DNA of 64,000 bases from a virus, in IMG/VR virus record IMGVR_UViG_3300021185_003122, positions 16,260 to 80,259 of that record; one strand, written 5' to 3'. The position numbers and the translations under genes are program-made. The notes beneath the pieces were generated by a model. The model was given only the letters and a program-made list of their open reading frames with translations. It was not told where the DNA came from and did not search any database. Shown here piece after piece: positions 14,627 through 23,107 of this stretch (position 1 is its first letter; each line of letters begins with the position of its first letter).

Positions 14627-14767
14627 TTACGAATGCTTAGCCTTGAAGTAAGTAATAAAGTTATTTAAGATACTAGCAGATTGAGTTTTCTTATCAGAAG
14701 CAGGTTCTGTAATACTTCTCTGCTGTACGTCTGTTTTCCAATTAAATGTTTTATATACGTTTGGCAT
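14627..14767 (-). CDS. Small hypothetical protein, 46 aa
   Basis: The frame from ATG 14767 to TAA 14627 lies exactly between the 738-residue structural gene and the oxygenase gene, three bases from each. The peptide is basic and helical at its end (ASILNNFITYFKAKHS). No named domain. Its fit between neighbours supports expression as part of the operon. Confidence 0.6.
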   Translation of the reverse strand: MPNVYKTFNWKTDVQQRSITEPASDKKTQSASILNNFITYFKAKHS

Positions 14768-14769
14768 AA

Positions 14770-16986
14770 TTATACTAATTTATGATTTACTTTAAGGTCT
14801 TGTCTGTTGAATACTTCGTTAAGAGAGTCATTATCACCTAATCCTGATACTATATGACCATCAACTATAAAGTTGTGCTCACTTTCGAATAGCTTATCAC
14901 CATCTACTTCTAGGTTGTACCAGTTAGTAATATACATTTGCTCTACCTCTCCTACCTTATCTAGTGTAGTCCAGTTATTATCTACTAATACTGGGTGTTG
15001 AGGTTCTCCAATCATATTCTCTGTCTTAACTACATCTACTACTGCTTCAGTTGGGTGAACTAATGCTTTAGTAACTATACCTTCGACAAACTCTCCATTT
15101 CTAAATGATTTTACTTTATCTCCTTCTACTACTTCTCCAATTGGTTTAGTAGTTCCATCAAACATCTCTACTTGAGAATCGTAAGTAAAACATTTCCAGT
15201 TATGTACTAAGTATCCGTTAGCATAGAAATTATAGTTATCAGCAACGTCATCTAATCTATATACAGTTACTTCTCCTTCTTGAACTTCTATTCCTTTTAC
15301 TTCTACTTCGTTATTGTCTTTAGATACTAATTTATCTCCTTCTGTTAAGTCTTGAGCAACTGTCCAGCCTTTTCCAGCAACATATAATCTATGAAGAGGA
15401 GTAGAAATAATCTCATCTCCTTCTAGAGTTACCTTAATAACTTTATCTACTTGACTTGACTTAACACTTCCTACTGTAGCTGGCTCTCCTTCTCCTGTTT
15501 TTTCATTCCAAGATAAAAGCTCATCTCCTGATACTACATCTTCGATGTTTTTAGTATCTCCATTAGATAGAGTAATTACTGTACCTGCAGGGAAACAGTT
15601 GTGAGTTACAATCTTCAAGTGAGTGTTTTCATCTGCAAGGAAGAATGTATCTGTAGTTTCCATATCTACAACGTGTACATTATATGATCCGCTTAATACT
15701 TCAGCTTCATTACTAGCAATTGGAACTAATGAACCAGAACTATTAATTAATGAATGGACAGCTGGATCAACATCTACTAATGTTTCATACTTTAACTTAT
15801 TAGAACCTGACTCATGTACTAAGATAGCAGATGCTCCTGATATTCTAATAGGTCCACTTCCTGATGGTGTTAAGTTAAAGATAATTCCATATGGTAATGA
15901 AAGCTCTACGTTATTAATAAGAACTGAGCTAGTAATGTAAGAACCAGAAGGTAAATCTGAACCTGCATGTTCCCATTCTAGATATTCTGTAGCAACATCA
16001 CTATCAGGTGAACCTGAAATGAAATATGATTTAAATGTATCACTTACAGCTGCTCCTGAAATAGCTACGATAGTTCCATCATCTTTTACTAATTCTTCTT
16101 CTTCAAATATTCCACCGTAATCAGTTCCTACACCAAATACTGGAGTGTTAGTTGCAAATTCAAAGTAATGTTGATTACCAAATTGATGAGCTAATTGAGA
16201 GTCAGAAGCATCTGTAGAAGTTGGTTTTTCTAGAACTGCTTCAGTTTCTGTGTATGCAAGAATGCTTTGCGATAAAGCTGTACCATAAACAACACTGTAT
16301 AATCTAGTTGATACTGCTTTACTTCCAGAAACATTTTCGTAATAATTTTGAATTAATGAATTACCATCCTTAATTTCATCAATAAAATTAGTATATCTAT
16401 CATCTGAACCAGAAGTAGAATGACCAATCTTATAAAACTTTAATGGTTGGTACATAGTAGTAGTTGTATCTTTAACTACAATGTCAGGCATGTTAGATGA
16501 ATTAAAAGTTCTATCTAAAGTATCTACTACTCCTTCTGAAGAAGAATAGTAATAAGATGCTGCTGATCCTGAATCATTATTGTCATAAAATAATTCTAAT
16601 ATGTTTAGATTATTTTTTGCGTATGTACTGTCTAAGATTGCTGCTTCATCATATGCCAGTCTTAAAATAAACTTACTATCACTATCCGAAATAGATGTAG
16701 GATAGATAGTAGTTCCTTCTTCAATAGTTTTATTGAAGGTTAATGCTGAACCAGTATAGTCTGATGCTATACTAGATGAGAAGTGATTTACAAAGTCAGT
16801 TTGATGATCTTTGTAAACTACATGAATCTCAGTAATATTGTTTGAGTCCCATACTGGGTATAGGGATGAATAGTCGAAATGCGTAAAGGCAGCTGATGCA
16901 ATACCTGTATCAGTGTTTATTTCTAAAAGCCTTAGGTTATCCGAACTATCTGTTGCAAAGTCTGCTGAAAATAAGGTACCTTTCAT
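14770..16986 (-). CDS. Large beta-rich protein with two C-terminal Hint domains
   Basis: Residues 1 to about 460 are Ser/Thr/Gly-rich, probably beta, with YYYSSSEG and SGSPDS segments typical of phage virion or tail-fibre proteins; no named motif. From Cys464 follows a Hint domain: CFPAGTVITLSNGDTK (block A), STPLHRLYV (block B), and NYNFYANGYLVHN (block F, ending at Asn596). After Trp-Lys, a second Hint begins at Cys599: CFTYDSQVEMFDGTTK, a block-B QHPVLV and a block-F-like NFIVDGHIVSG. The residue after the first VHN is Trp rather than Cys/Ser/Thr, so protein splicing is unlikely; cleavage or crosslinking is possible. The second copy lacks the terminal Asn. Confidence 0.85.
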   Translation of the reverse strand: MKGTLFSADFATDSSDNLRLLEINTDTGIASAAFTHFDYSSLYPVWDSNNITEIHVVYKDHQTDFVNHFSSSIASDYTGSALTFNKTIEEGTTIYPTSISDSDSKFILRLAYDEAAILDSTYAKNNLNILELFYDNNDSGSAASYYYSSSEGVVDTLDRTFNSSNMPDIVVKDTTTTMYQPLKFYKIGHSTSGSDDRYTNFIDEIKDGNSLIQNYYENVSGSKAVSTRLYSVVYGTALSQSILAYTETEAVLEKPTSTDASDSQLAHQFGNQHYFEFATNTPVFGVGTDYGGIFEEEELVKDDGTIVAISGAAVSDTFKSYFISGSPDSDVATEYLEWEHAGSDLPSGSYITSSVLINNVELSLPYGIIFNLTPSGSGPIRISGASAILVHESGSNKLKYETLVDVDPAVHSLINSSGSLVPIASNEAEVLSGSYNVHVVDMETTDTFFLADENTHLKIVTHNCFPAGTVITLSNGDTKNIEDVVSGDELLSWNEKTGEGEPATVGSVKSSQVDKVIKVTLEGDEIISTPLHRLYVAGKGWTVAQDLTEGDKLVSKDNNEVEVKGIEVQEGEVTVYRLDDVADNYNFYANGYLVHNWKCFTYDSQVEMFDGTTKPIGEVVEGDKVKSFRNGEFVEGIVTKALVHPTEAVVDVVKTENMIGEPQHPVLVDNNWTTLDKVGEVEQMYITNWYNLEVDGDKLFESEHNFIVDGHIVSGLGDNDSLNEVFNRQDLKVNHKLV

Positions 16987-17028
16987 AGTGTTGTTAGTTA
17001 AATCTAGATTTACTTATAAATATCATGT

Positions 17029-17370
17029 TTAGGCAAATAAATGACGAATCCATGCAATTAATCCATTAATATTTAATGCAACCAAGTTCCATTGCTTTCT
17101 AGAAGCTGTTTGAATCATTACACAGACGAATCCTATAATATAAAATATAGGTTCTATAGTCCATTGAGCAGCTATTAAGAATCCTGTTCCCATATAGCCT
17201 ACCCTTGAAGCAAACTTCTCATATGAAGATAGTTTACGTCTATATGATAAATATCTTAAAAATGATCGATACCAACGAAACTCACACTGAGAGCAGGTGA
17301 GCTTTTTTGGAGTCTTGAAGTGTTTTTCAAGCTTTAGTTTATTACATTTGTTACATTTACGCTTAACCAT
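17029..17370 (-). CDS. Zinc-ribbon membrane protein
   Basis: Cys pairs in KCNKCNK and TCSQCEF form a small zinc ribbon at residues 5-30. Two hydrophobic segments follow (about 62-84, including GTGFLIAAQWTIEPIFYIIGFVCV) and the C-terminus is amphipathic. It starts inside the stop of the preceding zinc protein (8-nt overlap). No enzyme motif. The location next to the virion-like gene does not reveal its role. Confidence 0.65.
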   Translation of the reverse strand: MVKRKCNKCNKLKLEKHFKTPKKLTCSQCEFRWYRSFLRYLSYRRKLSSYEKFASRVGYMGTGFLIAAQWTIEPIFYIIGFVCVMIQTASRKQWNLVALNINGLIAWIRHLFA

Positions 17371-17542
17371 ATATGTTAATATAGCACTTTTTACACAATT
17401 GACCAGCGCCTTCTACATAAAAGTTTCTAAAGTGTATATTAGTACCTCTTGTATATTCTGTATCTTCCCAACAGGTAACACATTTTTCAAAAGTATCTGG
17501 TATCATATCTTCATCTATGTAATGAGCTCCTGAACTACACAT
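17363..17542 (-). CDS. Small zinc-binding protein, 59 aa
   Basis: Cys pairs in FEKCVTCWED and LCKKCY, plus a Cys and His near the N-terminus (CSSGAHYIDED), suggest a zinc knuckle or ribbon. I chose ATG 17542, which overlaps the stop of the upstream gene (ATGTGTAG), over a GTG at 17578 that would run 44 nt into it. No known family. Confidence 0.6.
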   Translation of the reverse strand: MCSSGAHYIDEDMIPDTFEKCVTCWEDTEYTRGTNIHFRNFYVEGAGQLCKKCYINIYG

Positions 17543-17699
17543 CGCAGTCTTCTTTATGTTTACTAAACCATCCTCCACACTTACATTTAATCCAGTAAGT
17601 CGTAGTAGCTATTAATGGTGAAGCAGCAGCGGCAGTCCAAATGTTTGGGTGCCAATGCTCTCCACAAAATCCTAACGTATGTCTTATAACTTCTACCAT
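17535..17699 (-). CDS. Small Cys/Trp-rich protein, 54 aa
   Basis: The frame from ATG 17699 to TAG 17535 begins MVEVIRHTLGFCGEHWHPNI and continues through an Ala-rich stretch to KCKCGGWFSKH. The KCKCGG motif and an upstream Cys and His suggest metal binding; the alanine segment may enter a membrane. It starts at the stop of the DUF932 gene (shared base at 17699). Three tiny zinc-like genes in a row follow here. Confidence 0.6.
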   Translation of the reverse strand: MVEVIRHTLGFCGEHWHPNIWTAAAASPLIATTTYWIKCKCGGWFSKHKEDCDV

Positions 17700-18541
17700 T
17701 ATACTAATGCTGTAGCTAACTTAAACAACTCTTTATTTACTTTCATATCCTTCTCAAAGGATTTGATCTTTCTAACCTTTCTAACTTTAGCACCTCTCAA
17801 TGCAGCATGAAACTCTCCTTGAGTAATCTTCTCTTGAACTACATTGAAGACTCTCCAAAGGTCATCTCCTTTATCAGCATCTCTTTTAGGGTCTAAAATA
17901 TCTTCTATAGTTTCAGCATCATAATCAAACTTGGTAGCTTCTTCACTGCCTGGAGTAATATTAGCTCTAATTAACATAGCATCTAAAGCTAGTTTATTCT
18001 TCTCTTCTTGAGTAAGAACTCTATCCTTCATATCATTCATAACCTTAACCTTATTAGGAAGATCAGCTACAGCTTGATTGACTACGCCTCTCAACTCATC
18101 AAACGTATAACCTTTATGCTTAATCTTAAAGTCACTAAACTGTTCATCAGCAACAACTAAACCATTAGAACATACTAATCTAAATATACCAACGCTAAAC
18201 TTAAACGCTTGCATACCATCATGAGAGTTAGTCATAATAATTCTAGGAAAAGAATCATCACCGTCACTACCTTTAATTTTAATCTCAGGGTTCTGGAAAG
18301 CAATCATATGCTTACTAAATATAGTACCATTACCTCTGCCTTTTCTTTGAGCAGCTTGAACCGGTTTCCAACCTAACTTATCTAAATCATCTATAATCGT
18401 TTCAGTATTAACGAATAGATATCTTTTACTAACATCTGGGTTAGTAGGAGCCTCAGCGAACGCTAGAGGACAAACTTCTTTTAATTGTTCCTTACTCATA
18501 TAATCTTGAGCACTATTGAAACTTAACATAACATCTGACAT
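17699..18541 (-). CDS. DUF932-like phage protein
   Basis: The 280-residue protein matches the DUF932 or phage/plasmid-like family: the segment AFKFSVGIFRLVCSNGLVVADE, followed by a long helical C-terminus with DLWRVFNVVQEKITQGEF and KVRKVRKIKSFEKD. Members are common in phages and plasmids next to recombination genes. Their function is unsettled; in phages a role in single-strand DNA metabolism is suspected. Here the next gene upstream is a RecA-like ATPase, which fits. Own class 1 promoter at 18567-18595. Confidence 0.8.
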   Translation of the reverse strand: MSDVMLSFNSAQDYMSKEQLKEVCPLAFAEAPTNPDVSKRYLFVNTETIIDDLDKLGWKPVQAAQRKGRGNGTIFSKHMIAFQNPEIKIKGSDGDDSFPRIIMTNSHDGMQAFKFSVGIFRLVCSNGLVVADEQFSDFKIKHKGYTFDELRGVVNQAVADLPNKVKVMNDMKDRVLTQEEKNKLALDAMLIRANITPGSEEATKFDYDAETIEDILDPKRDADKGDDLWRVFNVVQEKITQGEFHAALRGAKVRKVRKIKSFEKDMKVNKELFKLATALV

Positions 18542-18566
18542 AACTTATTTATTTTTATTTATTATT

Positions 18567-18595
18567 AATATACGAATTATCTTTGTAACTACCAA
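18567..18595 (-). promoter_or_regulatory. Class 1 promoter (TTG-N20-TATATT)
   Basis: AGTTG, 20 nt ending TTCG, TATATTAATAATAAATAA on the minus strand, before the gene starting at 18541. Confidence 0.8.
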
Positions 18596-18603
18596 CTAAT
18601 TGA

Positions 18604-19344
18604 CTAACTTTCTGCACCTATAGTACCTTGCCAGCCAACTCTATTTCTATTCTGTAAGCTAAATAACCTTACAGACATATCTCCTCCTCTACGATTTTTA
18701 GAGAAGTAAAAGGTTCTTTCACCTTCTTTAGTCCATTCCATATGAGCCATTCCAGTCATCATATGTTTGAATCTATTACTTCCGGCAAACTCTCCACCTT
18801 TAGTAACTTGCTGAATAACTAGAAATGCAGTATTGATATTAGCATCGTTTTCACCTAAGTTATGTTTTTCGAATAAATTAAGTAATTCAGTTTCAGCTTT
18901 TTTAGATGACATCCATCCTTTGTGAGTATCTACTATAGCATTTTGAACCTCAGCCATAGAGTCAATTAGAACAACATCCCATCCTTTTGACAGAATATCA
19001 TTACATACATCTAAGGCATTCTCTTCAGCATAGTCACCCATAAATAAAATAGGAAGATCACCAAACTTAGGATATCTTTTCACATACCCGTACATATCTA
19101 TGCTATTCATCTCTCCGGAAATAAACAGTACCTTCTTACCTTGCTTTTCTAAGTCAGCTAACATATCCATCATAACAGTAGTCTTTCCTATTCCAGGATC
19201 ACCTACGATAGCATAGTTAGTTCCTTTCATCAAACCTCCTTGTGATGAAAAATGTGAATCAACGATTCGTCCTGATTTCATTGGACGAAATAGAGAAGGA
19301 TCGAATGTTACGTCCTTCATTTTTACAGTACTAATTGTTTTCAT
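18604..19344 (-). CDS. RecA/RadA-like (Sak4-type) ATPase
   Basis: A Walker A motif GDPGIGKTT at residues 48-56, followed by KVLFISGEMNS, a Walker B GWDVVLIDSM, and a motif AFLVIQQVTKGGEFAGS place this 246-residue protein in the RecA/RadA/DnaB-core family. Size and lack of other domains match Sak4-type phage single-strand annealing or recombinase ATPases. It probably acts in phage recombination. Neighbour DUF932 protein supports this. Own promoter at 19362-19390. Confidence 0.85.
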   Translation of the reverse strand: MKTISTVKMKDVTFDPSLFRPMKSGRIVDSHFSSQGGLMKGTNYAIVGDPGIGKTTVMMDMLADLEKQGKKVLFISGEMNSIDMYGYVKRYPKFGDLPILFMGDYAEENALDVCNDILSKGWDVVLIDSMAEVQNAIVDTHKGWMSSKKAETELLNLFEKHNLGENDANINTAFLVIQQVTKGGEFAGSNRFKHMMTGMAHMEWTKEGERTFYFSKNRRGGDMSVRLFSLQNRNRVGWQGTIGAES

Positions 19345-19361
19345 AACCTTTATTTGACATA

Positions 19362-19390
19362 AATATACGAACTTTATCTCAGTAAGCCAA
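19362..19390 (-). promoter_or_regulatory. Class 1 promoter (TTG-N20-TATATT)
   Basis: AGTTG, 20 nt ending GTTCG, TATATTTATG on the minus strand, before the gene starting at 19344. Confidence 0.8.
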
Positions 19391-19394
19391 CTTT

Positions 19395-20654
19395 TTAACT
19401 GACTATTTTAATAAATTTTCCACCTGAGTATTTCCATTTTATATTATTAGAGAAATCATTTGAAGTAAAATAAATTTCTCCATCCTTATTATAAATGGAC
19501 ATCCAATAGATCCATCCCCTTTGTGGATTATCAACATAAGATCTTGCTTCATTGACTCCATAATCAAAATAGTTAAAAGTAACATCAGTCAATGTTGCTC
19601 CATCTATGACTTGAATAAATGTACTTTCATAAAATGGATCTATTTGAGTTCTAGTTAAAAATATTTCCATTATATTATCTCCATTCATATCATAAAAATC
19701 TATATCAGTTATAACACTCCAAGGAGATAGAGATGGAAGCTCTATTATATCATGATAACCTTCTGATGAGCCTTTAATAATAACAGATGGGGTAACGTCT
19801 CCTCCTAAGTAATCTTGTTCATGACCTGCTAGAAATATATCATTATATCCATCATTGTCATAATCAACTATCTCAGTAGAAAATTTCATCTGGAATTTAT
19901 ACTTATCATCATTACCTCCTATATAGTTATAGAATAAAATATTATTATTATCATAAGAATCATAAGTTTCTTGCCTTAACGGAACTAAATCGAAACTACC
20001 TCCATTATTATAAAGAATGTAAGACTTATCTATTCTAGGAGCTAAAGCAAGAATATCTAAATCACCATCGTTGTCTAAATCTCCTGAAGCAGTAGAATGA
20101 AAATATCCTATGTTACTTTCATATCTAGTTTCTGTAAAAGTACCGTCTCCATTATTCATAAGAAGTACATTATGCTCTCCAGGCCAAGGTTCGTAATCTA
20201 ATCCAGTACCAGCAAAAAACATATCAGGATAAGAATCTGAATTAAAGTCATTGACTATGCCTTTCCTACCATGAACTAATCCATTGAATGAACCAGGAGA
20301 GTAATTTGTACTGAAGGTATTGTCTTTGTTGCCTTTTAAAAATAGAAACTTATTAACATTAGTAGTACCGTAATCAGAGTTACTATCAACTATATCTAAT
20401 ATTCCATCATTATCAAAATCAAGCATAACTGCATCCAAAGGAGGACTCCAATTAGAAAACTCTCTGTAATTATAATCTACTTCCGGAAGCGGAATAGAAG
20501 TAAAGTAAGACGGTTTAGAATAATCTATATTAAAATTATCTATTAGTTTATTTTCTATTGGTATTGGAGTAGGAGTAGGAAGAGGTTCATAAACATCTTC
20601 TTTACTACATCCAATTAGAAAAATTAATATTATAGAAGTTAAAAATTTATTCAT
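19395..20654 (-). CDS. FG-GAP/VCBS-repeat lipoprotein
   Basis: A signal peptide ends at LIGC (Cys16), so a lipoprotein is expected, followed by a Pro/Thr linker. The body has five or more FG-GAP/VCBS blades with Ca-binding loops: LDFDNDGILDIVDSN, NDFNSDSYPDMFF, GDLDNDGDLDILAL, VDYDNDGYNDIFLAG and DMNGDNIMEIFLTR. This is an integrin-like beta-propeller on the outside of the cell. Bacteroidota use such proteins for surface adhesion, so the gene may be host-derived. It begins 2 nt after the downstream glycosyltransferase ends. Confidence 0.85.
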   Translation of the reverse strand: MNKFLTSIILIFLIGCSKEDVYEPLPTPTPIPIENKLIDNFNIDYSKPSYFTSIPLPEVDYNYREFSNWSPPLDAVMLDFDNDGILDIVDSNSDYGTTNVNKFLFLKGNKDNTFSTNYSPGSFNGLVHGRKGIVNDFNSDSYPDMFFAGTGLDYEPWPGEHNVLLMNNGDGTFTETRYESNIGYFHSTASGDLDNDGDLDILALAPRIDKSYILYNNGGSFDLVPLRQETYDSYDNNNILFYNYIGGNDDKYKFQMKFSTEIVDYDNDGYNDIFLAGHEQDYLGGDVTPSVIIKGSSEGYHDIIELPSLSPWSVITDIDFYDMNGDNIMEIFLTRTQIDPFYESTFIQVIDGATLTDVTFNYFDYGVNEARSYVDNPQRGWIYWMSIYNKDGEIYFTSNDFSNNIKWKYSGGKFIKIVS

Positions 20655-20655
20655 A

Positions 20656-21444
20656 TTATAATTTTACGTTTGTAAAGGTTTCATGAATAGCTTTTAATGA
20701 CTTTAATCTTACATCAGAAGATCTTCCTACTGCATGGTAAATAAATGATTCATATTTGAACCTATTATCTTTCAGTAACTTTTTATTAATAACAAAGTCC
20801 TGATTTCTCTGACTGTATTTAGTATATGGTTCATAATTACCATCTACATTCATTCTATTATATTTTGAATCTAATATTATTCTAGGAATATTTAACTTAA
20901 CTATTAGATAACAAAGAACCATTTGTTCTGGCCAGTGAGACATCCATGCTACTTTAGAAAACTTATCAGTAAGATTATCGTTATCAAACAAATGCTTCAT
21001 TTCTTTTGTGTAGACTACTACTCCGGAATTAAAACAAGATTCAATATCAAAATAATCTAGCCCAGTTCTAAACATCAATTCGGAATAATTTTGCATAAAG
21101 AATGAAATATCTAAATGAATCGAATTGGGAACTGCAGCAACATAGCCAGCAGGAACTTGTTCAAATAAATTAGGACAAATAGGATTTATATAGCATGTAT
21201 CATCCAACCAGAGAACTTTATCATATCTCTCTAATGCTTCTTTAACCCATAATAATTTTTTAAGGTATGCTTTATTATTACTTCTACCTATTTTAAAATT
21301 ATTTAGATCATCAGGAATTGTTATGTCACTACAAATGTGAACATCGGCATCTACTTTTTTAGCATACTCATACATTGAGTAATAAGAATACTTTTTAAAA
21401 GGTCTGTTGCCTATACTTCCAGTAAGAATAACTTTGTTCTTCAT
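20656..21444 (-). CDS. Glycosyltransferase-like protein (GT8-like)
   Basis: The 262-residue protein shows an N-terminal Rossmann-like strand (KVILTGSIGN), a YDKVLWLDDTCYINP segment with a DxD-like metal site, and later SCFNSGVVVYTKE and HWPEQMVLCYLIV, similar to GT8 (glycogenin-type) enzymes, in which a D-x-D or DD site and a later QDxx motif are usual. The donor is unknown. The terminal HAVGRSS resembles the HF-x-G-x-x-KPW end of GT8. It is followed by the FG-GAP lipoprotein. Confidence 0.65.
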   Translation of the reverse strand: MKNKVILTGSIGNRPFKKYSYYSMYEYAKKVDADVHICSDITIPDDLNNFKIGRSNNKAYLKKLLWVKEALERYDKVLWLDDTCYINPICPNLFEQVPAGYVAAVPNSIHLDISFFMQNYSELMFRTGLDYFDIESCFNSGVVVYTKEMKHLFDNDNLTDKFSKVAWMSHWPEQMVLCYLIVKLNIPRIILDSKYNRMNVDGNYEPYTKYSQRNQDFVINKKLLKDNRFKYESFIYHAVGRSSDVRLKSLKAIHETFTNVKL

Positions 21445-21464
21445 ATATAACCTTTATTGACATA

Positions 21465-21493
21465 AAGATAAGAAAAAAAAGTCACTTATCCAA
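21465..21493 (-). promoter_or_regulatory. Class 1 promoter (TTG-N20-TATCTT)
   Basis: AGTTG, 20 nt ending TTCT, TATCTTTATG on the minus strand, before the gene starting at 21444. Confidence 0.7.
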
Positions 21494-21495
21494 CT

Positions 21496-22461
21496 TTATT
21501 TAAGTAATTCAGGAGATGGATTACTTATCTTTTTATTGATTTGTCTGTACCTTTGTATGAAGTAACTTGCTATGTCTTTATGAAACTCTTGATCATAATG
21601 AAGATAATCCCTAGACTTAGAATAAGTTCTTTTCATCTTAAACTTTTTACCTAAAGTAAGAGAGCAGTATTCTTCATATTCATGCCCATAATAATTTGGG
21701 TTAGGCATAAATATTAGATTAATATTATTAGATTCACATAAGTACTGAATAGCATTTATATTTCTTTTGAATGACAATGCCATACTTTCTTCAGTTAAAA
21801 AGTAATTCCTATAATTTTCTATAAGCTCTTTTCTTCTGGTATCTATACCATCTGGATCCTTATCGTACACATTTAAAATAGCAGGAGTCAAAGTAGTCTT
21901 TCTAACATAATTATAATCTTCCGACCAGTAGTAATAAAGCTCTCTTGCTCTTTCCGGAATCAAAAGCATTACTGTATCTATCTTCATCCTAGGAAGTTCA
22001 TATGCAAGAACTTTGTACGCCTCACTGAGCGAACCTCCAGGTATTCCTCCGTTTAAAACTGGTTTGTTCAAAGATTTAGAAACTAAATAAGGCCAGACTT
22101 TATCTTCAAAATTACCGGCACCGAAAGTATCACTGCACCCTAATGTAAGTATAGAGTTTTCTTTATGAACTACTTTGTCTGCTGTACATCTTCTATATCC
22201 GAACTTATTGTATCTATACCTTAAGTGAATGATGTCTCCATATTCATCTACCCAGCCTTTCTTTATATACTTTTTAAATAATTTTGGATCCTTGATGTCT
22301 TCTCTCAATTGATCAACTCCTTTTTGTTCAACATCTTCTTGCAACTTATTTTGAAACATATGATGCTTACCAAAAATGATTGGAGAGATATATGAAGAAC
22401 TAAAATTATCTGTGTTTAAAAAATTATTACAGGCTTTGTTTAAGGCTTCTATATCCTTCAT
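21496..22461 (-). CDS. SGNH/GDSL-like hydrolase domain protein
   Basis: After about 90 N-terminal residues the core begins with ILTLGCSDTFGAGN, a block-I variant with Ser in GCSD, followed by KPVLNGGIPGGSLSEA (block II Gly) and TVMLLIPERARE (block III region). The C-terminal part ends in a basic tail; a canonical D-x-x-H is suggested by YLHYDQEFHKDIA. Family members are esterases, often acting on acetylated sugars. It is coupled to 22461-22751 by one shared base. Confidence 0.65.
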   Translation of the reverse strand: MKDIEALNKACNNFLNTDNFSSSYISPIIFGKHHMFQNKLQEDVEQKGVDQLREDIKDPKLFKKYIKKGWVDEYGDIIHLRYRYNKFGYRRCTADKVVHKENSILTLGCSDTFGAGNFEDKVWPYLVSKSLNKPVLNGGIPGGSLSEAYKVLAYELPRMKIDTVMLLIPERARELYYYWSEDYNYVRKTTLTPAILNVYDKDPDGIDTRRKELIENYRNYFLTEESMALSFKRNINAIQYLCESNNINLIFMPNPNYYGHEYEEYCSLTLGKKFKMKRTYSKSRDYLHYDQEFHKDIASYFIQRYRQINKKISNPSPELLK

Positions 22462-22751
22462 TATTTAATACTTTCTAAAAGCTTCCAACAGTCAATTTGC
22501 TCATCAGCTAACTCCTCTACATGAAGGTGTTCTAGACAGCTTTCAAGAGCATTTCTCCATTGTGATTTAGGAAGAGATATTTCATACATAGTATCAGCTT
22601 CTTCAAATGTAATCTCAAATAAAGGAGCAGAACGTTTATCTTTTCTAAATGCAGTATCTATTCCATTAACAATTGATCTTGTAACTGATAGCGTCTTTCT
22701 TTTAAATAAACCTTCGAATTCGTTTGTGTTATTAAAATGTAATCTAACCAC
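22461..22751 (-). CDS. Hypothetical protein, 96 aa, GTG start
   Basis: I place the start at GTG 22751, overlapping the stop of the upstream gene (GTGGTTAG), because an earlier start would run 80 nt into it. The protein has a beta-alpha mix ending in HLHVEELADEQIDCWKLLES. No named domain. Function unknown. Confidence 0.6.
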   Translation of the reverse strand: MVRLHFNNTNEFEGLFKRKTLSVTRSIVNGIDTAFRKDKRSAPLFEITFEEADTMYEISLPKSQWRNALESCLEHLHVEELADEQIDCWKLLESIK

Positions 22752-23061
22752 GGTTTTCTGATATTTTTCTAGCTTTATCCCAGATCTCATTCTTCTCAAA
22801 AGAACCTGTATCTGAAAAGTCAACTATGTTATTTGTGCCCCAAGTATAGACTGGGCCATGATATTCGTAAGTAGTCATAGGAACTACTACGTTACCTAGT
22901 TCAGCATAGTCTGGTTCTGTAATCCTTCTAGGACCGTTAAATGCTCTAAAGTCTTTTGTAGTAACTCTAGTCCATTTCTCATTAAAGAATATTTCTAATA
23001 CACCAGCAGTATTATATTCATTAATAAGACTCTGTTGTTCTAATCCTCTCTTTTCTGCCAT
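22744..23061 (-). CDS. Hypothetical protein, 105 aa
   Basis: A soluble protein with a beta-rich core (GVLEIFFNEKWTRVTT and VPMTTYEYHGPVYTWG) and a charged C-terminus. No named domain. It heads a small operon from the promoter at 23079-23107, with AAAGGTTATG before the start. Function unknown. Confidence 0.65.
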   Translation of the reverse strand: MAEKRGLEQQSLINEYNTAGVLEIFFNEKWTRVTTKDFRAFNGPRRITEPDYAELGNVVVPMTTYEYHGPVYTWGTNNIVDFSDTGSFEKNEIWDKARKISENRG

Positions 23062-23078
23062 AACCTTTTATTTAACTA

Positions 23079-23107
23079 AATATAAGAAAACTTATTTAGA
23101 ATTCCAA
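23079..23107 (-). promoter_or_regulatory. Class 1 promoter (TTG-N20-TATATT)
   Basis: AGTTG, 20 nt ending TTCT, TATATTTAG on the minus strand, before the gene starting at 23061; overlaps the end of the muralytic gene. Confidence 0.75.

Noticed and set aside
22752-22823. N-terminal extension of the 22461-22751 gene
   Set aside because: It would overlap the upstream gene by about 80 nt, while a GTG at its stop codon gives an ordinary 8-nt overlap.
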